Shown piece after piece: positions 35,606 to 43,347 of a stretch of 64,000 nucleotides of DNA. Source of the DNA: Actinoplanes sp. TBRC 11911 (lineage in GTDB: Bacteria > Actinomycetota > Actinomycetes > Mycobacteriales > Micromonosporaceae). Position numbers and translations under genes: made by a program. The DNA lies in the NCBI RefSeq assembly GCF_012933445.1, contig NZ_JABBNC010000026.1, positions 1 to 64,000 of the forward strand. Direction: 5' to 3'. The notes beneath the pieces are model-generated. The model searched no databases. It had not been told where the DNA came from and saw only the letters and a program-made list of their open reading frames with translations. The stretch's first letter is position 1. Every line of letters starts with the position of its first letter.

Positions 35606-36351
35606 AGACGTACGCGACGTACAACATCAAGGGCGGGGTCGGGAAGACGTCCACGGCGGTCAACCTCGCCTACCTGTCCGCCGCGTCCGGCCGGCGCACG
35701 CTGCTCTGGGACCTCGACCCGCAGGGCGCGGCGACCTACCTGTTCCGGGTGAAGCCACGGGTCCGCGGCGGCAGCCGCGGCCTCGTCTCGGGCCGGCGGC
35801 CGGTCGACGACGCGGTGAAGGCGACCGACTTCGACAACCTGGATCTGCTGCCGGCGGATTTCTCGTACCGCAACATGGACCTCGATCTGGACGACGCGAA
35901 ACGGCGGACGCGGCGGCTGGACGATCTGCTGTCCGGCATGGCCGGCGACTACGACGTCGCGTTCCTGGACTGCCCGCCCGGCGTGTCGCTGGTGTCGGAG
36001 AACGTGCTTCGCGCCGCGGACGTCCTGCTCGTGCCGCTCATCCCCACGCCGTTGTCGCTGCGCACGTACACCCAGCTCGTCGGCTTCGTGGCGGACGCGC
36101 CCCGGCCCCGGCCGGCGGTCATCGCGTTCTTCTCGATGGCCGACCGGCGCAAGCGCCTGCACCGCGAGGTCATCGGCTCTGTCCCGCACGACGACGGCGC
36201 CCGGATCGCCGAAACCGTCATCCCGTCGATGACGCTGGTCGAGCAGATGGCCGAGCGCCGCGCCCCGGTCCCGGTCTTCGCGCCGACGGCCCGGGTGTCC
36301 CGCTGCTATCAGGAGTTGTGGGCGGAGATCACCGGCGGTAAAGCAGGGTAA
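35602..36351 (+). CDS. ParA/MinD-like partition ATPase
   Basis: A 249-residue deviant-Walker ATPase: KGGVGKTSTAVNLAY near residue 10 (with the signature Lys), WDLDPQGAATYLF switch I and FLDCPPG switch II, plus a LVPLIPTPLSLRTY segment usual in ParA. Such proteins move cargo (plasmids, chromosomes, carboxysomes, chemoreceptors) by ATP-gated DNA binding. No ParB is nearby; the only partner is the overlapping CHAD gene, so polyphosphate granules may be the cargo (inference). It overlaps the DoxX-like gene convergently by 23 nt. Confidence 0.87.
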   Translation: MKTYATYNIKGGVGKTSTAVNLAYLSAASGRRTLLWDLDPQGAATYLFRVKPRVRGGSRGLVSGRRPVDDAVKATDFDNLDLLPADFSYRNMDLDLDDAKRRTRRLDDLLSGMAGDYDVAFLDCPPGVSLVSENVLRAADVLLVPLIPTPLSLRTYTQLVGFVADAPRPRPAVIAFFSMADRRKRLHREVIGSVPHDDGARIAETVIPSMTLVEQMAERRAPVPVFAPTARVSRCYQELWAEITGGKAG

Positions 36352-36679
36352 TCGCCAGGTCGGCCACCACGGTGAGGAAGAAGACGGCCCATCCGGCCAG
36401 CTGACGGGAGCCGACCCGCAGGTGAGCCACGAGCGCGCCGACGAAATACAGCACGAGGCCGGCGGCGGCGAGCACGCCCAGCGGCGGCACCGCGAACCCG
36501 GCGAGGGCGCCCAGCGAGCCCGCCGCCAGCGCGATGCCCAGCCGCGGCCCCCAGGAGCGCGGCAGGCGCTTCATGTCCAGCTGGGCCTTGGGGTAGTCAT
36601 GGCCGGTCAAATACGTGGTGGCGGCGATGCCGGTGAAGATCGCGGTGAGGATGGTGACCGTGACGTAGGCGGCGAACAC
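36329..36679 (-). CDS. DoxX-like membrane protein
   Basis: A 116-residue four-helix membrane protein resembling the DoxX_2/DoxX-like family: hydrophobic segments near residues 3-22, 48-65, 68-88 and 95-113, with a KRLPRSWG loop after helix 1. DoxX-like proteins accompany redox and thiol-stress genes in actinobacteria; their biochemistry is unsettled. GGAGAG lies just before the ATG. It is divergent from the OsmC gene, with palindrome site A between them (about 115 nt upstream of this start), so it may belong to the same regulon. Confidence 0.65.
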   Translation of the reverse strand: MFAAYVTVTILTAIFTGIAATTYLTGHDYPKAQLDMKRLPRSWGPRLGIALAAGSLGALAGFAVPPLGVLAAAGLVLYFVGALVAHLRVGSRQLAGWAVFFLTVVADLAITLLYRR

Positions 36680-36792
36680 GAACTCTCCTTCGGGCGGTTG
36701 CCTGGCTGCTCGCTACGCCGACGACACAGCACCGCGAAGTGTGAGACGTCCGGGTTCACGTTGCTGGCGGCGTCGTTTTCCGATTCAATGGC

Positions 36793-36808
36793 TGGACTAT
36801 ATAGTCCA
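36793..36808. promoter_or_regulatory. Regulon palindrome A
   Basis: TGGACTATATAGTCCA, a perfect 16-bp palindrome between divergent DoxX-like and OsmC genes, 20 nt upstream of the chosen OsmC start. First of nine GGAC-N6-GTCC sites in this window. Confidence 0.8.
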
Positions 36809-36828
36809 TGATTTCCGAGGGGGCCGTG

Positions 36829-37245
36829 GTGCGACAGGATCAGGACCATGTGGCGGCACAGGCGCGGGCGTTCTTGCCGGACACGGCACGCCGCCGCACC
36901 GAGATCACCACCCGCGACTACACGTTCGCGTCCGACGAGCCACACCTCGGCAAGCCCGGTGAAGGGCCGACGCCCACCGAGTATCTGCTGATGGCCCTGG
37001 CGTCCTGCACGGCGCAAACGCTCCGCCAGTACATCGACTACAAGGTCGACTACGCGGGGGATGTCACCGTGGAGATCAAACACCACGAGGGCGCCGAACC
37101 GTATCTGGAGCGGACGATCATCCTCAGCGCGGAACCGGACCCCGACGATCTGGCGGTGATGCACGAGATCGCCGAGAAGTCGCCGGTGACGTTGCTGGTC
37201 CGTTTCGCCTTCAGCGTCCGGACGACGTTCGCCCCGACGCGGTGA
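36829..37245 (+). CDS. OsmC-family peroxiredoxin-like protein
   Basis: A 138-residue OsmC/Ohr-superfamily protein that would reduce organic or inorganic peroxides using thiols. The characteristic PTPTEYLLMALASCTAQTLR segment holds one catalytic Cys; the usual first Cys-containing or Arg/Glu partner region is present near ITTRDYTF. Only one Cys is evident, so it may be a YhfA-type member rather than a classical two-Cys Ohr. GTG 36829 (or 36826) with GAGGGGG upstream is chosen over ATG 36808, because that ATG would overlap the palindrome. It converges with the Nramp gene, 6 nt apart. Confidence 0.82.
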   Translation: MRQDQDHVAAQARAFLPDTARRRTEITTRDYTFASDEPHLGKPGEGPTPTEYLLMALASCTAQTLRQYIDYKVDYAGDVTVEIKHHEGAEPYLERTIILSAEPDPDDLAVMHEIAEKSPVTLLVRFAFSVRTTFAPTR

Positions 37246-37251
37246 CGGCGC

Positions 37252-38487
37252 TCATCGGACGGCGTCGGCGAGCAGGACGAGGTTGAGGGCGCTCAGCAGG
37301 ACGACCACCGCGGTCATGGCGATGATGACCGCGCGGCTGTTCACCTGCTCGCCCATGATCGAGCGCCGGCTCGTCAGCACCAGCAGCGCGACGAGCGCGA
37401 AGGGGATGCCGAACGAGAGGACCACCTGACTCAGCACCAGCGCGGTGGTGGGATCGGCGCCGGCGCACAGCAGCGCGACCGCCGGGACCATCGTGATCAG
37501 CCGGCGCAGTGTGACCGGCAGGCGGAAGCCGATCAATCCGTCCATGACCATTTGCCCGGCTACGGTTCCGACGCTGGCGGAGGAGACGCCGGAGGCGAGC
37601 AACGCGACGGCGAAGGCGAGCGCCGCGGCCGGGCCGATCACCTGACCTATCCCCAGATGTACGGCGTCGAGGGTGAGCGGTCCGCGGCCGTCGAACAACC
37701 CCGCCGCCACCGCGAGCATGCACACGTTGATCAGCCCGGCGAGCGACATCGCCAGGATGATGTCGAGCCGTTCGGTACGCAGCAGCCGGCGTCGCTGCGC
37801 GCTGGTCCGCCCGGCCGATCTGCTGGTCATCAGCCCGGAGTGCAGGTAGATCGCGTGCGGCATGACGGTGGCACCGACGATCCCGACGGCGATCAGCAGC
37901 GACTCGTGGTCGAGGCGACCGGGCAGTAATCCGGTGAGTGCGCCGGCACCCGGGTGCGGCGTCCGGACCGTCACATACACCAGACCGAGGCAGATGACGG
38001 CAAGAAGCAGTCCGATCATGACTTCGAACGGTCGTGGTCCGCGGCGCTGCAGCGCGATGATCCCGATCGCCAGGACTCCGGTGACCACCGCGGCCAGCCC
38101 GAGGCGGACGCCCAGCAGCAGGTGAAGCCCGAGAGCGGCGCCGACGAATTCGGCCAGGTCGGTCGCCATCGCGACGATCTCGGCCTGCGCCCACATCAGC
38201 AGCGACACGCCCCGCGGGAACACTTCCCGGCACAGTGCCGGGAGGCTTTTGCCGGTGACGATGCCGAGCTTCGCGGCCAGATACTGGATCGGCATGGCGA
38301 CGACGTTGGCGAGAAGGACCACCCAGAGCAGCGCGAAGCCCGAGGTCGATCCGGCGGTGAAGTTCGTCGCGAAGTTCCCCGGGTCGACGTAGGCGATGGC
38401 CGCCACGAACGCCGGGCCGAGCGTGGCGATCAGACGGGGGACGCGGACAGGGCGGGCCGGGACACCCACCGTGTTTGTCGGCGGCAC
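37252..38487 (-). CDS. mntH: Nramp-family Mn2+/divalent metal transporter
   Basis: A 411-residue proton-coupled metal importer with about 11 membrane segments. TM1 has the metal-binding DPGN motif (AYVDPGNFATNF) and TM6 the MPHAIYLHS motif with its Met and His ligands, both intact. Mn2+ is the usual bacterial substrate; Fe2+ is possible. GTG start with GGAGGTGA 7 nt upstream. It lies 57 nt downstream of the ferritin-like gene, so palindrome B may control both. Mn uptake fits an oxidative-stress response. Confidence 0.9.
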   Translation of the reverse strand: MPPTNTVGVPARPVRVPRLIATLGPAFVAAIAYVDPGNFATNFTAGSTSGFALLWVVLLANVVAMPIQYLAAKLGIVTGKSLPALCREVFPRGVSLLMWAQAEIVAMATDLAEFVGAALGLHLLLGVRLGLAAVVTGVLAIGIIALQRRGPRPFEVMIGLLLAVICLGLVYVTVRTPHPGAGALTGLLPGRLDHESLLIAVGIVGATVMPHAIYLHSGLMTSRSAGRTSAQRRRLLRTERLDIILAMSLAGLINVCMLAVAAGLFDGRGPLTLDAVHLGIGQVIGPAAALAFAVALLASGVSSASVGTVAGQMVMDGLIGFRLPVTLRRLITMVPAVALLCAGADPTTALVLSQVVLSFGIPFALVALLVLTSRRSIMGEQVNSRAVIIAMTAVVVLLSALNLVLLADAVR

Positions 38488-38544
38488 GAGTCACCTCCAG
38501 AAAGGCGGGCGAGCCGGGCGAACCGTGGGAGTCCCGGCCGTCGG

Positions 38545-39492
38545 TCAGGCGCTCGTGCGCAGCTCTCCGTTGACGCCGGCGGGGTAGAAGCCGCCCTTGT
38601 CGGCCTTGTCCGGGGTGAGGTAGACGATGTTGAGGATCTCGCCGGGGCTGCGGCTGAAGACCACACCGTTGGCGTCCGTGGGCACGATGTTCGCCGTGCC
38701 GTTGCGGACGATGCCCTGGTCGTCGTCGACGGCGCCGTCGAGCGAGTTCCGGGCGTTGGACAACTTCTCGACCAGCGGTGCCATGTCCCGCTCGAACAGC
38801 GACGTCCGGATCATCGACGCGTGATATGCCTCCGCGGCGAGCATCCCACCCGCCGCTTCCAGGTAGGTCTTGTTGGTGATCAGCGGGGCCGCCCCCTTGA
38901 ACGCCGTCACGCCGACGTCTTCGAACAGGAAGGCGGCGAGCAGGAAGTTGTTCTCGTTCGCGTACGGGTCGAAAGTGTCGTGCGGGCCGACCAGCTTGGC
39001 GGCGCGGGCCGCGGCGGTGAAGCTGTTCCGGATGTCGATCGCCGGGCGGGAGACCGCGGTCGAACCGAGCGCCGTGCGCAGGAAGCCGACGTGGCCGAGT
39101 TCGTCGCCGGCGATCTCCTGGGCGTACTGCCGGATCCGCGGCGTCTTGAACGGCACCTGCCGGCCGCCGGTGACGTCGCCTCGCGTGCCTTTGCCGTGGG
39201 TCAGGTTGTCGGCGAGGCCGTGCCCGTGCACGGCGTACGAGTAGAACTCTCCCTCGAGGTATTCGAGGTTGAGGGCGAAGTTGAGGATCGCGCCGTCGCT
39301 GGGACCCGACTCGGCGGCCGCTGCCGTCGCGGACCGGCCCGCTTCGGCGGCGGAGGCCGGGGAGGCCATCAGGAACTTCGCGCCGACCACCCCGAGGCCC
39401 AGGGCGCCCGCGCTGGTCAGGAAGCGACGCCTGTCGTGCCGGTTCTCGGTACTCCGCGTGATCATTTCGTGGACCAGTTTCTTGCCGAACAT
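38545..39492 (-). CDS. Tat-exported ferritin-like domain protein
   Basis: A 315-residue secreted protein of the ferritin-like (dessication-related/PF13668-like) family. The N-terminus has a twin-arginine signal (DRRRFLTSAGALGLGVVGA, cleavage after ASA). Mature helices show carboxylate/His pairs expected for a di-metal site: LNLEYLEGEFYSYAVHG and AGDELGHVGFLRTA, then AEAYHASMIR. It may store or oxidise metal, or act against oxidants, at the cell surface. The start ATG lies 21 nt downstream of palindrome B; Nramp follows on the same strand. Confidence 0.83.
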   Translation of the reverse strand: MFGKKLVHEMITRSTENRHDRRRFLTSAGALGLGVVGAKFLMASPASAAEAGRSATAAAAESGPSDGAILNFALNLEYLEGEFYSYAVHGHGLADNLTHGKGTRGDVTGGRQVPFKTPRIRQYAQEIAGDELGHVGFLRTALGSTAVSRPAIDIRNSFTAAARAAKLVGPHDTFDPYANENNFLLAAFLFEDVGVTAFKGAAPLITNKTYLEAAGGMLAAEAYHASMIRTSLFERDMAPLVEKLSNARNSLDGAVDDDQGIVRNGTANIVPTDANGVVFSRSPGEILNIVYLTPDKADKGGFYPAGVNGELRTSA

Positions 39493-39512
39493 AAGTTTCC
39501 CTTCACCATAAC

Positions 39513-39528
39513 GGGACTATCTAGTCCA
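39513..39528 (-). promoter_or_regulatory. Regulon palindrome B
   Basis: GGGACTATCTAGTCCA on the plus strand; the GGAC-N6-GTCC core is kept, with one outer mismatch. It lies 21-36 nt upstream of the ferritin-like start, overlapping the expected core promoter, which fits repression of ferritin-like and mntH. Confidence 0.75.
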
Positions 39529-39650
39529 GATTAAGTTCGCGCGTAATCACCCGGCAAGCGTGTGCCTGATCTCAGATCATCGGCGATTAGGGATTTTCGT
39601 CCATCCGAAGTATCGCGGCACAAGCAACAATTTTGAACCGCATAGTCCCC

Positions 39651-40043
39651 TTAGATGGCGCCGACCGACAGCAACGGCAGGAGTGCGAGGTCGAGCGCGG
39701 CGTCGAGAGGCCGGCGGTCTCCGGCGAGCTGCGCCAGGGTGCGTCCGCCACGAAGCGCCGCGAGTATCAGCACGGCGGTCCGGTGCGCGTCAACGGACGG
39801 GCACTGGGTCTCGGAGCGCAGCAACCGCTCGACCGTTCCGGCAATCAGCTCGCGCCACCGATCGAGGAAGTCGGCCTGCTCACGCATGTCAGCCGCCGGT
39901 CGCAGCGCCAACGCGTACGGCGATCGCGGTGTCATGAGTTCCTGGACGACGTCGCGACGCCAGCAAGCCAGCATGGCCCGGTCCACGACTCCGGACAATC
40001 GGGCGTCCTCGCGAGCCAGAACCTCCGCGAAGTGTGTTCTCAT
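39651..40043 (-). CDS. TetR ligand-binding domain lacking a DNA-binding helix-turn-helix
   Basis: A 130-residue protein that matches only the C-terminal half of TetR regulators: helices WRRDVVQELMTP, FLDRWRELIAGTVERLL and the VLILAALRGGRTLAQLAGDRRPLDAALDLAL end (given here in short overlap). The N-terminal ~60-residue helix-turn-helix is absent. An in-frame stop lies 12 codons upstream, and the palindromes of its promoter follow, leaving no room for it. It may be a truncated repressor or a ligand-binding or dimerising modulator of a full-length TetR. Palindrome C lies 26 nt upstream, so it is likely part of the regulon. Confidence 0.65.
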   Translation of the reverse strand: MRTHFAEVLAREDARLSGVVDRAMLACWRRDVVQELMTPRSPYALALRPAADMREQADFLDRWRELIAGTVERLLRSETQCPSVDAHRTAVLILAALRGGRTLAQLAGDRRPLDAALDLALLPLLSVGAI

Positions 40044-40068
40044 CCGCTCCCCACGCGATCGGCAACCC

Positions 40069-40108
40069 TGGACCAGTTAGTCCACGCGGAGTCTAGACAC
40101 CTGGTCTA
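40069..40108. promoter_or_regulatory. Regulon palindrome C with adjacent imperfect repeat
   Basis: TGGACCAGTTAGTCCA (40069-40084) keeps the GGAC-N6-GTCC core. TAGACACCTGGTCTA (40094-40108) is a related but shorter-spaced inverted repeat 10 nt away. Both lie in the divergent gap between the TetR fragment and the FWPP-domain gene and could serve either promoter. Confidence 0.7.
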
Positions 40109-40230
40109 ACTTTGGAGGCCTACAGGCGTACGTAATCTGTCTCTCATTAGAACTGGACTTGACAGACCAGTTTCACGTTTGGAAGCCTGGCCATCGAATT
40201 CGCTCCGCACAAGATAGGAGAACCGAACCG

Positions 40231-40560
40231 ATGGCCCAGCCAAACGGCAACTCGGAAATCACCAACGGCGATCCCGTACCCGCTGCGGTCATGCCGGCCG
40301 CGCTGACCAAAGCCCCTCTCGTCTTCGAGGACGGGGCGACCCAGGTCTTCAAATCGGACGGCAGCACCGTCTATGACGACCACGGGCAAACCGAGGAGGG
40401 CACGTGGTCGGTGGTGGAGGACGGCAAATACGCGTCCTTCTGGCCGCCCGCCTACCGCTCGACGTACGCGGTGAGCTGGATCGTCGAGGGGTCCGCGATC
40501 GTCGGTCTCACCTTCGTCGAGGTCGACAAGGGTGACCGGTACGCCGGGCGCTACCAATAG
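40231..40560 (+). CDS. FWPP-motif domain protein (unknown function), stand-alone
   Basis: A 109-residue protein of no recognised family. Its C-terminal ~75 residues align by eye with the first half of the protein at 45376: shared FEDGATQVF/YDDGATQTF, a G-T-WSVVEDGKYASFWPP block, a Y-VSWIVEG block and the ending GDRYAGRY. Invariant residues include DGATQ, SFWPP, W in SWIVE and GRY. The pattern suggests a small beta-rich ligand-binding domain. The ATG at 40231 has AGGAG 8 nt upstream. It is divergent from the TetR fragment, sharing palindrome C, and ends in a strong terminator. Confidence 0.75.
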   Translation: MAQPNGNSEITNGDPVPAAVMPAALTKAPLVFEDGATQVFKSDGSTVYDDHGQTEEGTWSVVEDGKYASFWPPAYRSTYAVSWIVEGSAIVGLTFVEVDKGDRYAGRYQ

Positions 40561-40576
40561 GCCGGCCCCGGTGATT

Positions 40577-40609
40577 CTTGGGTCAGGCCGCCCGGCGGCC
40601 TGACCCAAG
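40577..40609. terminator. Strong bidirectional hairpin terminator
   Basis: CTTGGGTCAGGCCG (40577-40590) pairs perfectly over 14 bp with 40596-40609, with loop CCCGG. It lies between the convergent FWPP-domain gene and FAD oxidase gene. Confidence 0.85.
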
Positions 40610-40619
40610 CCGGGTACAC

Positions 40620-42020
40620 CTAGGCGGACACGATGTTGTGGTTGTTCCGGAACATGTTGTCCGGGTCGAAGCGACGCTTGATCCGGACGAGCCGGTCGTA
40701 GCGGTCCGGGCCGTAGGCGAGGCGCATCTCCGCCGGCGTGACAGCCTCGTCCTTGGACAGGAAGTTCACCATCCGCCGGTCACTGGCCGACCACGGCTCG
40801 AGCGTGCGCACCAGCCGGGCGAGCCAGTCGCGCAGCACGTCGGCCTGGTCGGGGCCGCCGACCCCGAAGCCGAACACCACGTACGGGATGCCGCGCGTGG
40901 GCACGGCGTCCGGGACCGCCGGCTCCCGGTCGAAGGCGCCACCCAGGGCCCGGATCTCGATGCTCAGCAGCGGGTTGCCCGAGCCCGGCCCGGCGAACGC
41001 GACGAGCGCGTCGACCACCTCGGGCGTGATCTCGCGCAGCGTGGTCGTCCGGTCGTAGTACGGGATCGGCTCGGTCGGATCCAGGTGAATCAAGGCGTTC
41101 TGCCGGTACGGCAGCGTCTGGACGGCGTCGATCAGCACCGGCGCGGCCTCCCGGATCGGCGCGAACAGCCGCTCCCCGTCGGCAGCCGAGCCGAGGTTCG
41201 CGAAGCGCACGTGCACCACGAACGCGCCGCGCAGCGGCTCCGGCAGGTCCGGCACGGGCGGGAGCCGCTGAACGGCGATCGAGGTCGTCGCCGACTCCGG
41301 CAGCGTGGGTGCCCACGTCCGCCAGGCGTTCAGCACCTCGGCCATCCGGTCACCCGGGAAGAACACCCCGCCGCCGTAGAACTCGGTGACCGGGAACAGG
41401 TCGAACTCGATAGCGGTCACCACGCCGAAGTTGCCCTTGCCCCCGCGCAACGCCCAGAACAGGTCGGGCTCGCTCGCCGCGGTGACCTCGCGCAGGGTGC
41501 CGTCGGCGGTCACCACCTCAAGCTTGCGTACGTGGTCGGCCGCGTAACCACGGGAGCGCCCCAGGACGGGGCTCTGCCCGCCGCCGAGTGTGTAACCGAT
41601 GACGCTGACCGTCGGGGCCGACCCGTTCAGCGGTGCGAGGCCGTGCTCGGCCGCCGCATCCACGACCGCCGCCCAGCGCACACCGGCCTCGACCCGGGCG
41701 GTGCGCGCGGCGGCGTCGATGCGGATTCCGTCCAGCCGGGCCAGGTTGATCATTACGGCACCGTCGGCGTCGCGTGCGGTCTGATGCCCGGTGGCGCGCA
41801 CCGCCACGTGCAGCCGGTGAAGGGCGGCGAAACGGACCACGGTCTGCACATCGGCCACGTTGGTCACCCCGACCACGACGGCCGGCACCAGCGGATTGTT
41901 CAGATTGTTCGAAACCGCCTCGGCGGCATAGCCGGCATCGCCCGGCAGTAAAACCGGTCCGGCCACCGAGCCACGCAGTTCGGCGACGTCGATCTCGGTT
42001 GCGGAAGCAGTGTATGTCAC
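40620..42020 (-). CDS. FAD-linked oxidase (berberine-bridge-enzyme-like)
   Basis: A 466-residue FAD oxidoreductase with an FAD_binding_4 (VAO/PCMH) domain (VVVGVTNVADVQTVVRFA, covalent-FAD His in VRATGHQTA) and a C-terminal BBE segment (YGPDRYDRLVRIKRRFDPDNMF, shortened here). The second covalent Cys of bicovalent members is not seen in GYTLGGGQSPV, so flavin linkage is probably through His only. It could oxidise a sugar, aromatic or natural-product substrate with O2. GTG start with GGGGGGA upstream. Two palindromes (D and E) lie 45 and 131 nt upstream, the only gene here with two perfect copies. No signal peptide. Confidence 0.88.
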   Translation of the reverse strand: MTYTASATEIDVAELRGSVAGPVLLPGDAGYAAEAVSNNLNNPLVPAVVVGVTNVADVQTVVRFAALHRLHVAVRATGHQTARDADGAVMINLARLDGIRIDAAARTARVEAGVRWAAVVDAAAEHGLAPLNGSAPTVSVIGYTLGGGQSPVLGRSRGYAADHVRKLEVVTADGTLREVTAASEPDLFWALRGGKGNFGVVTAIEFDLFPVTEFYGGGVFFPGDRMAEVLNAWRTWAPTLPESATTSIAVQRLPPVPDLPEPLRGAFVVHVRFANLGSAADGERLFAPIREAAPVLIDAVQTLPYRQNALIHLDPTEPIPYYDRTTTLREITPEVVDALVAFAGPGSGNPLLSIEIRALGGAFDREPAVPDAVPTRGIPYVVFGFGVGGPDQADVLRDWLARLVRTLEPWSASDRRMVNFLSKDEAVTPAEMRLAYGPDRYDRLVRIKRRFDPDNMFRNNHNIVSA

Positions 42021-42064
42021 CGCTGTATCCCCCCCAGGTTCATGGCATGTGGCAAACGCTATAT

Positions 42065-42080
42065 TGGACTCTACAGTCCA
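42065..42080 (-). promoter_or_regulatory. Regulon palindrome D
   Basis: TGGACTCTACAGTCCA, perfect 6-bp arms, 45 nt upstream of the FAD oxidase start. Confidence 0.8.
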
Positions 42081-42150
42081 GTGTTTTCGGGAGTCATCGG
42101 CTCAATCAGAGATGAAGCGCACACGGCCAGGTTCGGCCCGAGACCTATAC

Positions 42151-42166
42151 TGGACTAGGGAGTCCA
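42151..42166 (-). promoter_or_regulatory. Regulon palindrome E
   Basis: TGGACTAGGGAGTCCA, perfect 6-bp arms. Its start is 86 bp from the start of site D, about eight helical turns, and no other promoter is evident nearby. Looping or cooperative binding with D is possible. Confidence 0.75.
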
Positions 42167-42196
42167 TGGCGCCCTTCAGGCGAGGCGCCAATGGCG

Positions 42197-42235
42197 GGAG
42201 GGGTACGGCTTTCCCCCCGATCGCATTACCCCTCC
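42197..42235 (-). terminator. Hairpin downstream of the glycosylase gene
   Basis: GGAGGGGTA (42197-42205) pairs perfectly with TACCCCTCC (42227-42235) around a 21-nt loop, about 50 nt beyond the stop of the uracil-DNA-glycosylase-like gene. It also insulates that unit from the FAD oxidase promoter. Confidence 0.5.
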
Positions 42236-42285
42236 GCTCCCCCGGGCCGGATCGACGACGTGACGCCGTTGGTCCGGCCCCCCTC

Positions 42286-42888
42286 TTATCGGGCGAGCGT
42301 CTTCTCGTCCGTCCCGATCGCAGCGGCCACGCTTTGTCGCAGCACCGGAAGAAGTTCGACGCCGAACCACGGGTTCCGGGCCTGCCAGCGGAAGTTGAGC
42401 GGCGAAGGATGCACCACCGGGATCAGATCCGGGAGGTAATCACGAAATGCTCGCACGGTCTCCGTCAGATTGCGCCGCGCTCGTGTGCCCAGGTAATAAC
42501 TTTGGGCATAACTTCCGATGAGAACGGTCAGCCGGATGTCGGGCATCAGCCGGAGCAGTTGCGGATGCCACCGGCCGGCGAAGCCCTTGCGCGGTGGCAG
42601 ATCTCCCGTCGCTCCTTTGCCCGGGTAATAGAAATCCATCGGCAGCACGGCGAACAGGTCCGGATCACGAAACTGCTGTTCGGTGACGCCGAGCCACTCG
42701 AACAGCTTGATTCCACTGGCGTCGTTCCAGGTCGTGTTCGATTCCTGGGCCTTCCGGCCCGGCGCCTGCCCGATCACCGCGATCCGGGCGCGGGGCCCCG
42801 CGGCGAACAACGGCAGATACCCCTGAGCGCGCATCCCGGCGTTGCCGGCGTCCTCGATGATCGCTTGACGGATCGCCTCGAAGCTCAT
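42286..42888 (-). CDS. Uracil-DNA glycosylase superfamily protein
   Basis: A 200-residue protein of the UDG superfamily, which removes uracil or related bases from DNA. Motif A reads IAVIGQAPGRKAQE (GxAPG type), followed by the NTTWNDASG pocket and motif B HPSPLNFRW. The catalytic Asp of family 1 is not in motif A, as is usual for the more distant subfamilies. No Fe-S Cys set typical of families 4 and 5 is seen. The start overlaps the GNAT stop (ATGA), so the pair is an operon. No regulon palindrome lies in front of that pair. Confidence 0.78.
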   Translation of the reverse strand: MSFEAIRQAIIEDAGNAGMRAQGYLPLFAAGPRARIAVIGQAPGRKAQESNTTWNDASGIKLFEWLGVTEQQFRDPDLFAVLPMDFYYPGKGATGDLPPRKGFAGRWHPQLLRLMPDIRLTVLIGSYAQSYYLGTRARRNLTETVRAFRDYLPDLIPVVHPSPLNFRWQARNPWFGVELLPVLRQSVAAAIGTDEKTLAR

Positions 42889-43304
42889 GATCGCCGGTAT
42901 GACCTCATGGCGGCCCCCGGGTGCTCGGAGTTGATGAGATCGGCGTACCCCGGGTTGTGCTCGATGAAAGTGCGCACGATCGGGCACACCGCGGTTACCG
43001 TCCTTCCCCGCGCGCGCACGTCGTCGAGGACACGCCGGATCAGCTCGGTGGCGACGCCCTGTTTACGGAACTCGGGGAACACCGAGGTGGCGAACAGAAC
43101 GAGCCGGCCGTCCGCGACGACGTCGTAGGGCAGGCCGCCGATCGCCTTGTCACCGACGACGGCCTCGTAGACGCCGGCTTTATCGTCGTTGACGAGGTCG
43201 AAGTCGAATGCCGGGGTATGTGGACCGTCGATGACCTCATCGATGAGGGCCGACTGTTCCGGACTGAGGGTGCCGTCGCGGCTCGATCCGGTCGCGTCGG
43301 TCAT
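42885..43304 (-). CDS. Small GNAT acetyltransferase (YjdJ/GCN5-related type)
   Basis: A 139-residue compact N-acetyltransferase of the Acetyltransf_CG type. It has a short beta core (YEAVVGDKAIGGLPYDVV), the acetyl-CoA loop as VFPEFRKQGVATELIRRVL, and the conserved AVCPIVRTFIEHNPGYADL end with a Cys in place of common Ser. An N-terminal acidic extension of about 40 residues (SPEQSALIDEVIDGPH) precedes the domain. GGGACA lies before the ATG. It is translationally coupled to the UDG-like gene, so a DNA-repair or base-modification link is possible but unproved. Confidence 0.8.
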   Translation of the reverse strand: MTDATGSSRDGTLSPEQSALIDEVIDGPHTPAFDFDLVNDDKAGVYEAVVGDKAIGGLPYDVVADGRLVLFATSVFPEFRKQGVATELIRRVLDDVRARGRTVTAVCPIVRTFIEHNPGYADLINSEHPGAAMRSYRRS

Positions 43305-43347
43305 GCGGTGTCCCTTCGTGTGATCATCCGTCCCGGAGTTCCTCGTG

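Noticed and set aside
42010..43128. 372-codon plus-strand frame opposite the UDG-like and GNAT genes
   Set aside because: The minus-strand genes have clear family motifs and an ATGA overlap.
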